36,460 nucleotides of DNA from Rhodococcus sp. CH91 (GCF_022554085.1 NZ_JAKFYR010000011.1:1-36460), one strand, 5' to 3'; positions 19,715-28,131 are shown, numbered from the stretch's first letter. Numbers and translations are program-made. Notes: generated by a model not told the origin, from the sequence alone.

Positions 19715-19752
19715 AGACTATCCCGCGGCATGTCGCCGCCGCCAACTACGGT
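19715..19752. promoter_or_regulatory. Overlapping divergent promoters of rnpB and the DUF1697 gene
   Basis: The minus-strand -10 box TAGTCT (19720-19715) with a possible -35 TTGGCG (19745-19740) serves rnpB. The plus-strand box TACGGT (19747-19752) with a 6-nt spacer gives a leaderless start for DUF1697. The two promoters lie in the same 50 bp. Confidence 0.5.
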
Positions 19753-19758
19753 GCTCCC

Positions 19759-20283
19759 ATGACCCGCTATGCAGCCCTGCTGCGTGGAATCAACGTCGGT
19801 GGTATCCGCATCCGCATGGCCGATCTGAAGGACGTCTTCGACGGTCTGGGCTTCGGCGGTGTCCGCACCGTGCTCGCGTCCGGCAACGTGCTGTTCGATT
19901 CCGGGGAGGACGCAACCGCCCTGAAACCGATGATCGAATCGGCCCTGACCGCGCGGTTCGGTTACGAGGCCTACGTTTTCGTCCTCGACCAGTTCCGTCT
20001 CGCACGTGTCGTGGAGGCGTATCCCTTCGAGGACCGGGACGACCGGCACTCGTACGTCGTCTTCGTCTCCGACCCCGCAGCCCTCGAAAGCCTGTCGGCG
20101 CCACCCGGCGAGCTCGATCCGGAGGTCGAATGTCTCGCTACCGGTGACGGAGTCCTGTACTGGCAGGTCGAGAAGGGCGGCACGATCGACAGCGCCGTGG
20201 GCAGGCGGGCCGGCTCGGCGAAGTACAAGGCGGTCACGACCACACGGAACACCAGGACGCTCCGGAAGCTGCTCGGGCAGTGA
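19759..20283 (+). CDS. DUF1697 family protein
   Basis: A 174-residue soluble protein of the DUF1697 family, function unknown. The family N-terminus TRYAALLRGINVGG is present, followed by DLKDVFDGLGF, VRTVLASGNVLFDS and the C-terminal SAVGRRAGSAKYKAVTTTRN segment. No catalytic residues are established for the family. The ATG at 19759 follows a TACGGT box by 6 nt. It diverges from rnpB and is followed 13 nt later by a perfect palindrome that precedes the lipase gene. Confidence 0.92.
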   Translation: MTRYAALLRGINVGGIRIRMADLKDVFDGLGFGGVRTVLASGNVLFDSGEDATALKPMIESALTARFGYEAYVFVLDQFRLARVVEAYPFEDRDDRHSYVVFVSDPAALESLSAPPGELDPEVECLATGDGVLYWQVEKGGTIDSAVGRRAGSAKYKAVTTTRNTRTLRKLLGQ

Positions 20284-20296
20284 CACGACGCGGCGG

Positions 20297-20311
20297 CACG
20301 AACGGTTCGTG
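20297..20311. promoter_or_regulatory. 7-1-7 palindrome upstream of the lipase gene
   Basis: CACGAAC-G-GTTCGTG is a perfect inverted repeat 74 nt before the lipase ATG. As RNA it would give only a 5-bp stem, so a protein-binding operator is more likely than a terminator. No regulator gene lies beside it. Confidence 0.4.
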
Positions 20312-20384
20312 ATCTTGCGCACGCACACACCGTGCAGGTAGCTTCCGGGGGTCGTACAGGGCGGCGGTGCAGGGGGTCTGCGGA

Positions 20385-21641
20385 ATGCGAATCGGTCCAG
20401 GGCTGTGTGCTGCAGTCGCAACGGTCGCTCTCCTCGCGACAGCGCCATCCGGTGCCGCGGCCGATCCCGTCGCCGACTTCTACGTGCCGCCTGCGTCGTT
20501 CGAGACGGCGAGCCCGGGCGAGGTCCTGCGCACCGCACCCTCGGTCGCCGCGATCGTCCCGCACACCCCGGCCGCGCTCGACGCGACGGTCACCCGGGTG
20601 ATGTACCGCAGCACGAAGGCGACGGGCGGTCCCGTCGCCGTCGTCGGCACCGTGCTCGTCCCCACGCAGGCGTGGACGGGTCCCGGAGCCCGGCCCACCG
20701 TCGTTCTCGGCCCGGGGACGCAGGGCATGGGCGATCAGTGCGCCCCGTCGAAGCTCATGACCTTCGGGCAGGAATACGAGTACATCCACATCGCCCCGAT
20801 GCTCGCGCGCGGTTACGCCGTCGCGGTCACCGACTACGAAGGGCTCGGCACCCCCGGCGTCCACCCCTATCTCAACCGCGAGTCGCAGGGACGGGCGATG
20901 CTCGATCTCGCGCGCGCCACCCGCTCGGCGGAGCATCTCGGTCTCGCTCCGGACGGCCCGATCGCGTTCTGGGGATACTCGCAAGGCGGGATGGCCTCGG
21001 CCTCCGCGGCGGAACTGGCCGCGTCCTACGCCCCCGAACTACCGGTGGTCGGCGCCGTCGCCGGATCACCCCCCGCCGACCTCGCCGACCTCGCCGTGGT
21101 CGGCGACGGATCGTTGCTCTCCGGCGGGATCGGCTGGGTGGTCAACGGTTTCGTCGCGGCCTATCCCGAGCACGCGCCGACTCTGCTGGCCGCGTTCGAT
21201 CCCGCCGGGCTCGACATCCTGCGTCGCGCCGAGACCGCCTGCGTCTACGACGCGCTGTCGCTGAATCCGTTCGGTCAGACCTCGACGTACACGGTCGACG
21301 GCCGTCCGATCGCTGCGCATCTCGGCGAGGAACCATGGGCGTCGCTGGTCGCCGAGCAGCAACTCGGCAACCGGATTCCGTCGGTGCCGGTCTTCGTCGC
21401 CCAGAGCGCCGGCGACGACTTCGTCCTCGTCGACGGAGTCGACACGATGGTGGACAAGTGGTGCTCGGGCGGCGCCGATGTCACTTATCGACGCTACGAC
21501 CTGCCGCCCGTGTTCACGAAGACCGGGACGAGCCATCTGATGGGTATGTTCCCGGCTCTGGTGGAAGGGCTCGACTGGATGGGCAACCGGTTCTCCGGCG
21601 AGGATGCGGGCGACGGCTGCGTCGTCTCGGATCCGGTCTGA
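20385..21641 (+). CDS. Secreted LIP-family lipase/esterase
   Basis: A 418-residue exported alpha/beta hydrolase of the secretory-lipase (LIP) family. Residues 1 to about 26 form a signal peptide ending in GAAA-DP. The nucleophile Ser199 lies in GYSQGG. Other family segments are VVLGPGTQGMGDQCAPS, TDYEGLGTPGVHPYLN and the Asp candidate in QSAGDDFVLV; the His candidate is in TSHLMGMFPA. Several cysteines can form disulfides outside the cell. Homologues include fungal secreted lipases and actinobacterial triacylglycerol lipases or esterases. The ATG at 20385 is preferred to the GTG at 20367 because it gives a cleaner signal peptide. A textbook terminator follows. Confidence 0.9.
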   Translation: MRIGPGLCAAVATVALLATAPSGAAADPVADFYVPPASFETASPGEVLRTAPSVAAIVPHTPAALDATVTRVMYRSTKATGGPVAVVGTVLVPTQAWTGPGARPTVVLGPGTQGMGDQCAPSKLMTFGQEYEYIHIAPMLARGYAVAVTDYEGLGTPGVHPYLNRESQGRAMLDLARATRSAEHLGLAPDGPIAFWGYSQGGMASASAAELAASYAPELPVVGAVAGSPPADLADLAVVGDGSLLSGGIGWVVNGFVAAYPEHAPTLLAAFDPAGLDILRRAETACVYDALSLNPFGQTSTYTVDGRPIAAHLGEEPWASLVAEQQLGNRIPSVPVFVAQSAGDDFVLVDGVDTMVDKWCSGGADVTYRRYDLPPVFTKTGTSHLMGMFPALVEGLDWMGNRFSGEDAGDGCVVSDPV

Positions 21642-21694
21642 AAATTCTCGGCGGACGTGTAACGCACGTCCCGGGGCCCCGATACACCTAGCGA

Positions 21695-21740
21695 GTGGCC
21701 GCGCAGGCAACCCCCCGACATGTCTGCGCGGCCACTTTTT
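21695..21740 (+). terminator. Rho-independent terminator of the lipase gene
   Basis: A perfect 12-bp stem (21695-21706 with 21724-21735), 17-nt loop and a run of five T (21736-21740). It is the only hairpin in the window with a proper T tract. It lies between the lipase gene and the convergent RNase HI/phosphatase gene. Confidence 0.92.
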
Positions 21741-21756
21741 CTTCGGCCGGCACCTA

Positions 21757-22872
21757 CTACAGATGCGAGGTGTCGTTCACCAGCCGCACCGACGACCCGC
21801 CGTCGGGATAGAACTCCGCGATGCTGAGCGACGCCAGATCCAGATGCAGCCGGTAGAGCAGCGACGGTCCGGCGTCGAGTGCCATCTGCAGGAACGTCTT
21901 GATCGGCGTGACATGCGAGACCACCAGCACGGTCGAGCCGGCATGGTCGGCCAGCAGGTCGTCGCGCACCGCGGCGATGCGCTTGCCCACCTCGTCGAAG
22001 CTCTCGCCGTTCGGGGGTCGCACGGAGGTGTCCCCGAGCCACCGCCGATGCAGGTCCGGATCCCGGCGGGCGGCCTCGCCGAAGGTGAGCCCCTCCCAGT
22101 CGCCGAAATCGGTCTCGATGAGCCCGTCGTGCACCTTCACGGGCAGGTCGAGAGCGTCGGCGGCGGCAGCAGCCGTTTCACGGGCGCGTCCGAGCGGTGA
22201 CGACAGCACCGCGGAGACTCCGCCGCGCGCTGCCAGACGCCGGGCCGCCGCGACCGCCTGGTCGCGGCCGAGTTCGGTCAGTTGCGGATTGCCGCGCCCC
22301 GAATAGCGACGCTCGACCGACAGTGGGGTCTGACCGTGCCGCAACAGCAACAACCTGGTCGGTGACCCGATCGCGCCGGTCCAGCCCGGTGAGACGGGAA
22401 CGGCAGGATCGGGCACGGGCGGCACGGTGGCACCACCGGCCGCGGCGGTCTCCCCCTCCTCCACGTTCGCCGCGGCGTCCATCGCGGCATTGGCCAGGCG
22501 ATCGGCGTACGCATTCTCCGCGCGCGGGATCCACGTGAAGTCGACGTGGCGGAACCGGCCGGCCAGGGCGCGGGCCTCCGTGGCCAGCGGGATCATGTCG
22601 GGATGCTTGACCTGCCACCGCCCGCTCATCTGCTCGACGACGAGCTTGGAATCCATGCGGACGTGCACTTCGTCGGCGCCGAGTTCCGCGGCGGCGGCGA
22701 GACCGGCGAGCAGCCCCTTGTATTCCGCGACATTGTTCGTCGCGCGGCCGATGCTCGCCTGACGTTCCGCGAGAACGGTGCGGTGGTCGGCGTCGAAGAC
22801 CACCGCCCCGTAACCGGCGGGTCCGGGATTGCCGCGCGACCCGCCGTCCGCCTCGACGACGACCGTCGTCAC
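21757..22872 (-). CDS. Bifunctional RNase HI/histidine phosphatase
   Basis: A 371-residue fusion like M. tuberculosis Rv2228c. The N-terminal RNase HI domain (residues 1 to about 135) cleaves RNA in RNA-DNA hybrids; its acidic residues are Asp9 (EADGGSRGNPG), Glu50 (NNVAEYKG), Asp74 (VRMDSKLVVEQ) and Asp124 (AYADRLAN). An Ala/Pro-rich linker follows. The C-terminal phosphoglycerate-mutase-like domain has the RHG motif (His179) and the second histidine in VVSHVTPIKT; in relatives it acts as an alpha-ribazole (CobC-type) or other acid phosphatase. The GTG at 22872 overlaps the zinc-ribbon gene stop as GTGA, indicating coupled translation. Confidence 0.94.
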   Translation of the reverse strand: MTTVVVEADGGSRGNPGPAGYGAVVFDADHRTVLAERQASIGRATNNVAEYKGLLAGLAAAAELGADEVHVRMDSKLVVEQMSGRWQVKHPDMIPLATEARALAGRFRHVDFTWIPRAENAYADRLANAAMDAAANVEEGETAAAGGATVPPVPDPAVPVSPGWTGAIGSPTRLLLLRHGQTPLSVERRYSGRGNPQLTELGRDQAVAAARRLAARGGVSAVLSSPLGRARETAAAAADALDLPVKVHDGLIETDFGDWEGLTFGEAARRDPDLHRRWLGDTSVRPPNGESFDEVGKRIAAVRDDLLADHAGSTVLVVSHVTPIKTFLQMALDAGPSLLYRLHLDLASLSIAEFYPDGGSSVRLVNDTSHL

Positions 22873-23606
22873 AGGGTGGAGTCCTTCGTGCGAACCAGGA
22901 TCGCGTCGCACTCGGGGCATCGGACGAGCAGGTCGGCGGGTGCGGCGGTGATCCGGGCGATCTCTCCGCGGTCGAGTTCGAGCCGGCACGCCCCGCACCG
23001 GCGGCCCTGCAGCGCGGCCGCTCCGATTCCGGCCTTCTCGCGCTGCTTCTCGTAGGTCGCGACCAGCTCGTCGGGGAATACCGCGAGCAGCGCGCCGCGG
23101 TCGCTGCGGCACCGCTGCTCGGCGACCTCGATGTCGGCGATGGCTTCGTCGCGGGCCCGGGTGGCGTCGCCGAGCCGGTCGTCGATCTGCGAGACCTGTG
23201 CCCCGGCATGATCGTGATCGGCCTTCGACGCCTCGCGGCGCTCCATGACCTCGAGCAGGTCGTCCTCGAGGGCCGCCTGGCGACGTTCGAGGCTGGTCAG
23301 TTCGTGCTGCAGTTCGGTGAGCTGCTTGGATCCCACCGATCCGCTCTGGAGCATCGAGCGATCGCGATCCGCCCGCATCCGTACGGCTTCGATCTCGCCC
23401 TCGAGCTTCCGGATGTCCCGGTCGAGGTCGTCGAGGATGATCTCGACGGCCACCGCGGCGTCCTTGCGCGCGTTGCGCTCGGTCTGCAGGCGGTCCACCT
23501 CCTGCTGTTCGGGCAGTGTCCGACGGCGATGTGCGAGGCGGTTCAGCTCGGCGTCCACGGCGGCGAGGGACAGCAGCTTGGCCTGCACGGTGGGTTCGAC
23601 GTTCAC
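22869..23606 (-). CDS. Coiled-coil C4 zinc-ribbon protein
   Basis: A 245-residue protein, counterpart of Rv2229c. Residues about 10-180 form a long coiled coil rich in Glu, Arg, Leu and Asp. The C-terminus holds a zinc ribbon with two CxxC knuckles (GRRCGACRLEL and VRCPECDAIL). Related proteins act as chaperones or adaptors, but the role in actinobacteria is not established. It is always found beside nif3 and the RNase HI/phosphatase gene in relatives I recall, as here. The GTG at 23606 has AGGAA upstream. The stop overlaps the next gene by 4 nt. Confidence 0.92.
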   Translation of the reverse strand: MNVEPTVQAKLLSLAAVDAELNRLAHRRRTLPEQQEVDRLQTERNARKDAAVAVEIILDDLDRDIRKLEGEIEAVRMRADRDRSMLQSGSVGSKQLTELQHELTSLERRQAALEDDLLEVMERREASKADHDHAGAQVSQIDDRLGDATRARDEAIADIEVAEQRCRSDRGALLAVFPDELVATYEKQREKAGIGAAALQGRRCGACRLELDRGEIARITAAPADLLVRCPECDAILVRTKDSTL

Positions 23607-23691
23607 TCGGGTGGTTCCTGCTTTCGGTGATGTATCGGGATTTCTCGGGTGGTCCGGGAGCCGGTTGCCACTCGGGGCGTGTCGTAGCTGA

Positions 23692-24834
23692 TTACGGTAC
23701 CGCGCGAGCCGCGGTCGTCCAGGGATCGGTGCGCAACTCGCTCACCCGCGCGTGCCAGCCCTCCCGGTCGGCGAACGCACCGTCCAGGAGGTCCCGGGCC
23801 TGACCGCACCACGGGTATTCGCTCGCCCAGTGCGCGACGTCGACCACGGCGGGGCCTCCTGTGCGCAGATGCTCGTCGACGGGATGATGCCGCAGGTCGG
23901 CGGTGACATAGACGTCCGCGCCCTGCGCGGCGGCGAGTCCGAGGAACGAGTCGCCGGAGCCCCCGCACACCGCCACGGTCCGGACCGGCCGGTCGGGGTC
24001 GCCTGCTCCTCGCACTCCCCATTCGGTCACCGGGAGCGCCGCGGCGACATCCGCTGTGAACTCACGCAACGTCCGGGTCCGCGGCAACTCGCCGATCCGG
24101 CCCAGACCTCGGTCGCCGGGCAGGTCGGCGAGTTCGATGATGTCGAAGGCCGGTTCCTCGTAGGGGTGCGCCTCGCGCAGGGCGGCGAGCACCGCCGCAC
24201 GCGACCGGCGCGGCGCGACGACCTCGATCCGGTCCTCGGCGACACGTTCGAGGTCTCCGATCGAACCGATGGCGGGGTCGGCCCCCTCGACGGGACGGAA
24301 CTGGCCGGTCCCCGAGGTGGTCCAGCAGCATTCGCGGTAGTTGCCCAGAGCACCGGCTCCCGCGGCGAACAATCCCGCGCGCACCGCGTCGGCGGACTCG
24401 GCGGGCACCATGACGACCCATTTGTCGGTCGCGGGTTCCGGCTTGGCCTCGAGCGGGCGCAGGGCCGTCAGCCCGAGTGCGTCCGCGAGTGCGTCCGAGA
24501 CCCCGGGATTGGCCCGGTCGGCGTTGGTGTGTGCTGTGAACAGGGCGCACCCTCCCCGGATGAGACGGTGGATCAACGCACCCTTGGGGGTGTGCGCACC
24601 GACGGTGTCGACACCGCGCAACAGCAGCGGATGGTGCACGAGCAGCAGTTGCGCACCCCACTTGAGGGCCTCGTCGACGACGGCGGCCGTCGCGTCCACT
24701 GCCAGGAGCACCTTGTGGACGGGTTCGCCGGGATCACCCGCGACCAGCCCGACCGAGTCCCAGCTCTCGGCGAGCGACGGCGGATAGGCCGTCTCCAGAA
24801 CGTCGATCACCTCACGCAGCGTCACCGCCGTCAC
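23692..24834 (-). CDS. Nif3-like dinuclear metal centre protein
   Basis: A 380-residue member of the Nif3/YbgI family (counterpart of Rv2230c, 379 residues), often annotated as GTP cyclohydrolase I type 2 although the activity is uncertain. Metal-binding histidines are visible in [11 protein letters not shown] and TAHTNADRA. The middle of the protein carries an inserted PII-like domain ([22 protein letters not shown]), as in the long forms of the family. Further metal ligands are in [10 protein letters not shown] near the C-terminus. The GTG at 24834 follows a GGAGGTGG ribosome binding site. It heads a leftward group with the zinc-ribbon and RNase HI genes, and diverges from the ptkA-like gene. 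Confidence 0.94.
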   Translation of the reverse strand: MTAVTLREVIDVLETAYPPSLAESWDSVGLVAGDPGEPVHKVLLAVDATAAVVDEALKWGAQLLLVHHPLLLRGVDTVGAHTPKGALIHRLIRGGCALFTAHTNADRANPGVSDALADALGLTALRPLEAKPEPATDKWVVMVPAESADAVRAGLFAAGAGALGNYRECCWTTSGTGQFRPVEGADPAIGSIGDLERVAEDRIEVVAPRRSRAAVLAALREAHPYEEPAFDIIELADLPGDRGLGRIGELPRTRTLREFTADVAAALPVTEWGVRGAGDPDRPVRTVAVCGGSGDSFLGLAAAQGADVYVTADLRHHPVDEHLRTGGPAVVDVAHWASEYPWCGQARDLLDGAFADREGWHARVSELRTDPWTTAARAVP

Positions 24835-24904
24835 GCGTCCACCTCCAGCCGGTCCGCACTTCCCACGGGCACGACCCTACGCGGCAGGGCAGCGGACGAG
24901 CGGG

Positions 24905-24916
24905 GACAATGGCCGG
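24905..24916 (+). promoter_or_regulatory. -10 box before the ptkA-like gene
   Basis: GACAAT at 24905-24910 and a 6-nt spacer precede the GTG, fitting a leaderless start. Confidence 0.35.
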
Positions 24917-25615
24917 GTGACCGTTCTCGCCCCCATCCAGCCCCTCGTGCTTCCCGCCCCGGTCGTCCTGTTCGATCTCGACGGGACCCTCACCGATTCC
25001 GCGACCGGCGTGATCAACGGCTTCCTCCACGCCGCCGAGACCACCGGTTTCGAGGTGCCCGCCGGTAACCTCGAATGGCTTCTGGGACCGCCCATGCGCG
25101 ACACGCTGCAGGGCCTCGGGCTCGACGAGACACGGGTCGCCGCGGGACTGGCTGCCTACAAGAACTACTACTCGGCCACCGGATGGAGCGAGAACGCCGT
25201 CTTCGACGGCATCGAATCCCTGCTCGGCGCCGTGCGTGAGGCGGGCAGTCGGCTGGCCGTCGCGACGTCGAAGTCCCAGACCTTCGCCGAGCGGATCCTC
25301 GAGCACTTCGGTCTGGCCGGATACTTCGAGTTCATCGGCGGGGCGAGCGACGACGGGGCCCGCCGCCACAAGTGGGAGGTCGTCGCCCACAGTCTCGCCG
25401 GACTGGGCATCGAGCCTCGCGATGCCGCGGACGGAGGCACGACCGGCGTGGTGATGGTGGGCGATCGCGAGCACGACATCCACGGTGCGGGTCGCTTCGG
25501 CATCCCCACGGTGTTCGTGGAGTGGGGGTACGGAACGGACGTCGAGGGTCGCGCCGCGGCCCGGACCACCACCTCCGTCGACGAACTGCGTGAGGTTCTC
25601 ACCGGTGGACGCTGA
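24917..25615 (+). CDS. ptkA: HAD hydrolase, PtkA-like
   Basis: A 232-residue haloacid dehalogenase superfamily protein. Motif I is VVLFDLDGTLTDS (nucleophile Asp19, Asp21), motif II AVATSKSQ, motif III the Lys in RHKWEVV, and motif IV GDREHDIHGA; a helical cap lies between motifs I and II. The family typically dephosphorylates small molecules. The M. tuberculosis counterpart (Rv2232, PtkA) was reported as a tyrosine kinase acting on PtpA, encoded next to it. This protein is shorter (that one is 291 residues, with a disordered N-terminal extension). The stop overlaps the ptpA start by 11 nt, so the partnership is kept. Kinase activity here is inference; phosphoglycolate phosphatase is the alternative. 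Confidence 0.88.
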   Translation: MTVLAPIQPLVLPAPVVLFDLDGTLTDSATGVINGFLHAAETTGFEVPAGNLEWLLGPPMRDTLQGLGLDETRVAAGLAAYKNYYSATGWSENAVFDGIESLLGAVREAGSRLAVATSKSQTFAERILEHFGLAGYFEFIGGASDDGARRHKWEVVAHSLAGLGIEPRDAADGGTTGVVMVGDREHDIHGAGRFGIPTVFVEWGYGTDVEGRAAARTTTSVDELREVLTGGR

Positions 25616-26075
25616 CGACCGCTTCCATGTGACCTTCGTCTGCACCGGCAACATCTGCCGGTCGCCGATGGCCGAGAAGATCTTCGCCGAACATCTGCGG
25701 CGCGAAGGACTCACCGATCGTGTCCGGGTGAGCAGCGCCGGCACCCACGGCTGGCATGTCGGATCCGACGCCGATCCGCGCACCGACGCCGTGTTGCAGC
25801 GACACGGCTATCCCACGGGCCACCGCGCCGCGAAACTCGGCGCCGAGCACCTGTCCGCCGATCTGGTGGTGGCGATGACCACCACGCACGAACGGGCGCT
25901 GGCTCACCTCGGAGTCCCGGCCGAACGCCGTGTACTGCTGCGATCGTTCGATCCGGACGCGGACGACGATTCGGTGCCCGACCCCTATTACGGTTCGCTC
26001 GCCGAGTTCGAGCAGGTCCGCGAGCAGATCGAAGCCGCAGTTCCCGGCCTGCTCGAGCGGGTGCGACGGCAGTGA
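25605..26075 (+). CDS. ptpA: Low-molecular-weight protein tyrosine phosphatase PtpA
   Basis: A 156-residue phosphatase that removes phosphate from protein tyrosines. The P-loop CTGNICR holds the nucleophile Cys13 and Arg19 near the N-terminus, and the general acid Asp126 is in the PDPYYG loop. Length is normal for the family (M. tuberculosis PtpA 163). In that pathogen it is secreted into macrophages; there is no signal peptide here. The GTG at 25605 lies inside the end of the upstream HAD gene and gives the short N-terminus expected before VTFVCTGN. Co-translation with the HAD gene is likely. Confidence 0.95.
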   Translation: MDADDRFHVTFVCTGNICRSPMAEKIFAEHLRREGLTDRVRVSSAGTHGWHVGSDADPRTDAVLQRHGYPTGHRAAKLGAEHLSADLVVAMTTTHERALAHLGVPAERRVLLRSFDPDADDDSVPDPYYGSLAEFEQVREQIEAAVPGLLERVRRQ

Positions 26076-26091
26076 GATCCACCTCACCGGC

Positions 26092-26103
26092 TAACGTGGT
26101 TCT
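26092..26103 (+). promoter_or_regulatory. -10 box and leaderless start of the SURF1 gene
   Basis: TAACGT at 26092-26097 and a 6-nt spacer end directly at the GTG. This suggests SURF1 is transcribed separately from ptpA, 16 nt after the ptpA stop. Confidence 0.55.
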
Positions 26104-26940
26104 GTGCGCCGATTGACATTTCTCCTTCGCCCCGGCTGGTTGGTACTGGCGCTGGTGGTCGTCGGCTTCGCATATGCGTGCTTCACCGTCCTCGCGCCGT
26201 GGCAGCTGGGCAAGAACACGAGCACCGAGGATCGGAACGGACGCATCGCGGCGTCGATGGCTCAGGATCCGGTTCCCGTCTCCGATCTTCTCGCCGGCGA
26301 CGGAGCCACGATCGACGACGAGTGGCGCCGTGTCCTCGCGCAGGGCTCGTATCTCCCCGACTCGGATGTGCTCGTGCGGTTGCGCAGTGCCGAATCGAAG
26401 CCGGCCTACGAGGTGCTGACGCCCTTCGCTCTCGACTCGGGCGGAACGATCCTCGTCAACCGCGGCTACGTGCGTCCGGTGCGCGGCACCGAGATCCCCG
26501 AGATCCCCGTTGCGCCGTCCGGCAACGTCACACTCGACGCCCGTATCCGGATGTCGGAGGGCACGGTCGAGGGCAAGGACCCCTTCTTCGACGCCGGCTA
26601 CCAGCAGGTGTACTTCATCGACACCCCGCAGGTCGCGGAGGTGACCGGACTCGACCTCGAGAGTGTCTACCTCCAGCTCGACGCCGATCAGCCCGGTGGG
26701 CTCGGTGTGATCTCGCTTCCCCAGCTCGATTCCGGCCCGTACCTGTCCTACGGCCTGCAGTGGCTGGCGTTCGGGATCATGGCCCCGCTGGGTCTGGGTT
26801 ATTTCGTGTGGTCGGAGTTGCGTGAACGGCGGAAGGCCAAGGCGGCGGAGCGCGGCGGCGATGCCGCCGAGGCTCCGGTCGAGGTGGCTCCGCGCACCGC
26901 GAGCGAGAAGCTCGCCGACCGATACGGCCGGCCGCGGTGA
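26104..26940 (+). CDS. SURF1 family cytochrome oxidase assembly protein
   Basis: A 278-residue membrane protein, counterpart of Rv2235. One transmembrane segment lies near the N-terminus (about residues 11-30) and a second near the C-terminus (about 218-240), with an extracytoplasmic domain between them. Family features are APWQLGKN after the first segment, VLVNRGYVRP-like text (ILVNRGYVRPVRG) and YLSYGLQWLAFGIM at the second segment. SURF1 helps insert haem a into cytochrome c oxidase; the actinobacterial role is inferred. The C-terminal tail is rich in Ala/Lys/Arg. The DUF5655 gene follows directly. Confidence 0.93.
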   Translation: MRRLTFLLRPGWLVLALVVVGFAYACFTVLAPWQLGKNTSTEDRNGRIAASMAQDPVPVSDLLAGDGATIDDEWRRVLAQGSYLPDSDVLVRLRSAESKPAYEVLTPFALDSGGTILVNRGYVRPVRGTEIPEIPVAPSGNVTLDARIRMSEGTVEGKDPFFDAGYQQVYFIDTPQVAEVTGLDLESVYLQLDADQPGGLGVISLPQLDSGPYLSYGLQWLAFGIMAPLGLGYFVWSELRERRKAKAAERGGDAAEAPVEVAPRTASEKLADRYGRPR

Positions 26941-26978
26941 CCGAGACGACCACTCTGCCCCGATCCGAGGAGCCCCCG

Positions 26979-27338
26979 ATGTACGCGACCGTCGACGACT
27001 ATCTGGCCGACAAGGACCCGGCCGCCGTCGACGCCTTCCAGCGCGTGCGCGCGATGATCCTCGCCCTCGGCGACGACGTCACCGAGCAGGTGCACGCCTC
27101 GGAGATCACCTGGTCGCGCGGGCACGTCTTCGCGGCGGCATTCGTGTACGCCTCCCGCCTCGAGGTGGCACTCGACCTGCCCAGGCGCGTCCACCATCGC
27201 ACGCTGCGCGAGGCGTTCCCGAAGAAGGGCACCGTCACGACGCATCGTCTGAGTGTCTCCTCCCCCGGCGAACTCGACGAGCACTTCGTGGCACTGCTGG
27301 ACGTGGCCTACCGCGCCGCGGCCGACCCTCGCAGCTGA
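26979..27338 (+). CDS. DUF5655 domain protein
   Basis: A 119-residue soluble protein starting MYATVDDYLADKDP. It has the core of the DUF5655 family (QVHASEITWSRGHVFAAAF, DLPRRVHHRTLR, then SPGELDEHFVALLDVAYRAA). Function is unknown. The ATG at 26979 has CGAGGAG 7 nt upstream and gives the compact family N-terminus. An in-frame GTG at 26937, overlapping the SURF1 stop as GTGA, would add 14 residues and remains possible. The short distance to SURF1 suggests one transcript. In M. tuberculosis, by memory, this position holds the leftward cobD gene, which is absent here. Confidence 0.8.
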   Translation: MYATVDDYLADKDPAAVDAFQRVRAMILALGDDVTEQVHASEITWSRGHVFAAAFVYASRLEVALDLPRRVHHRTLREAFPKKGTVTTHRLSVSSPGELDEHFVALLDVAYRAAADPRS

Positions 27339-27458
27339 CCCCTCCCCGGGTCCGGACCGGCGCCGGAAATCGCCTGCGCACCGCCGACCTGCGCACTACG
27401 CTCGTCTTCACGAGAAACGTTGCGCTGGGGCGCCTTTTCGCGTGAGGGGGAATGCCCC

Positions 27459-28058
27459 ATGTCCGAGACTCCCGGTTCCGGTAAGCCGCAGCCCGGCTTC
27501 TATCCCGACCCTTCCGGAGCGATGCGCTGGTGGGACGGGAATTCGTGGACCGAGCATGTACAAGGTGGTCCTCCGCCGCCGGGACCGCCTGCCCGGAAGT
27601 CGCATGCTGTGCGCAACATCCTCCTCGCCATCCTGGTGGTGTTCGTCCTGTTCGCCGGTGGCTGCCTCGCACTGTTGTCCTTCACCGCCAACGAGGTGAA
27701 CGAGGCCATCGAATCGGTCGAGGTCGACGATGCACTTCCCGGCGGCGCGGACAACCCGCTCACGATCGTCGAGGGCCAGGCGTTCGACGTGGCCGGCTTC
27801 CAGTACGCCTCGGGGTGGACGGTCGCGGAGAGCCCTCTCGGGGACGTCACCGTCGAGGGACTGAAGGTCACCAACGCTCGCGAGTCGAGCGACAGCGCGA
27901 TCGTCCAGATCAAGTTCATGCAGGGAAACGAGGTCGTGGCCCTGGTCGATTGCACGACCGAACCGATTCCGGTGGGCCAGACGACCACGCTCGGCTGCAT
28001 GAGCGGCGACGACGTCCCGGCGAGCTACGACCGGATCACGATCAACGACACCTTCTGA
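27459..28058 (+). CDS. DUF2510 membrane protein
   Basis: A 199-residue protein with three parts. Residues about 12-34 are a DUF2510 motif (GFYPDPSGAMRWWDGNSWTEHV), a short Trp-rich module found at the N-terminus of actinobacterial membrane proteins. A Pro-rich stretch and one transmembrane segment (about 51-73) follow. The rest is an extracytoplasmic domain of beta character (VEGQAFDVAGFQYASGWTV, then VEGLKVTNARESSDSAIVQIKF) with two cysteines (VDCTTE, LGCMSG). Function is unknown. GAGGGGG precedes the ATG at 27459, and TACGCT at 27397-27402 may be a -10 box. A compound hairpin terminates it. Confidence 0.85.
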   Translation: MSETPGSGKPQPGFYPDPSGAMRWWDGNSWTEHVQGGPPPPGPPARKSHAVRNILLAILVVFVLFAGGCLALLSFTANEVNEAIESVEVDDALPGGADNPLTIVEGQAFDVAGFQYASGWTVAESPLGDVTVEGLKVTNARESSDSAIVQIKFMQGNEVVALVDCTTEPIPVGQTTTLGCMSGDDVPASYDRITINDTF

Positions 28059-28076
28059 CAGGTGGAGGGATTCGTG

Positions 28077-28119
28077 GGGACCCCACCCCGCTGAGCGGGG
28101 TCGGATCCACCGGGGTCCC
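28077..28119. terminator. Compound hairpin between the DUF2510 gene and tRNA-Val
   Basis: The outer stem is 28077-28084 with 28112-28119 (8 bp) and the inner stem 28085-28091 with 28095-28101 (7 bp, TGA loop). It lies between two convergent units. Confidence 0.75.
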
Positions 28120-28131
28120 GAGACGACAGTG

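Noticed and set aside
20297-20311. LexA/SOS box
   Set aside because: Actinobacterial SOS boxes have GAAC and GTTC separated by 4 nt; here the separation is 1 nt.
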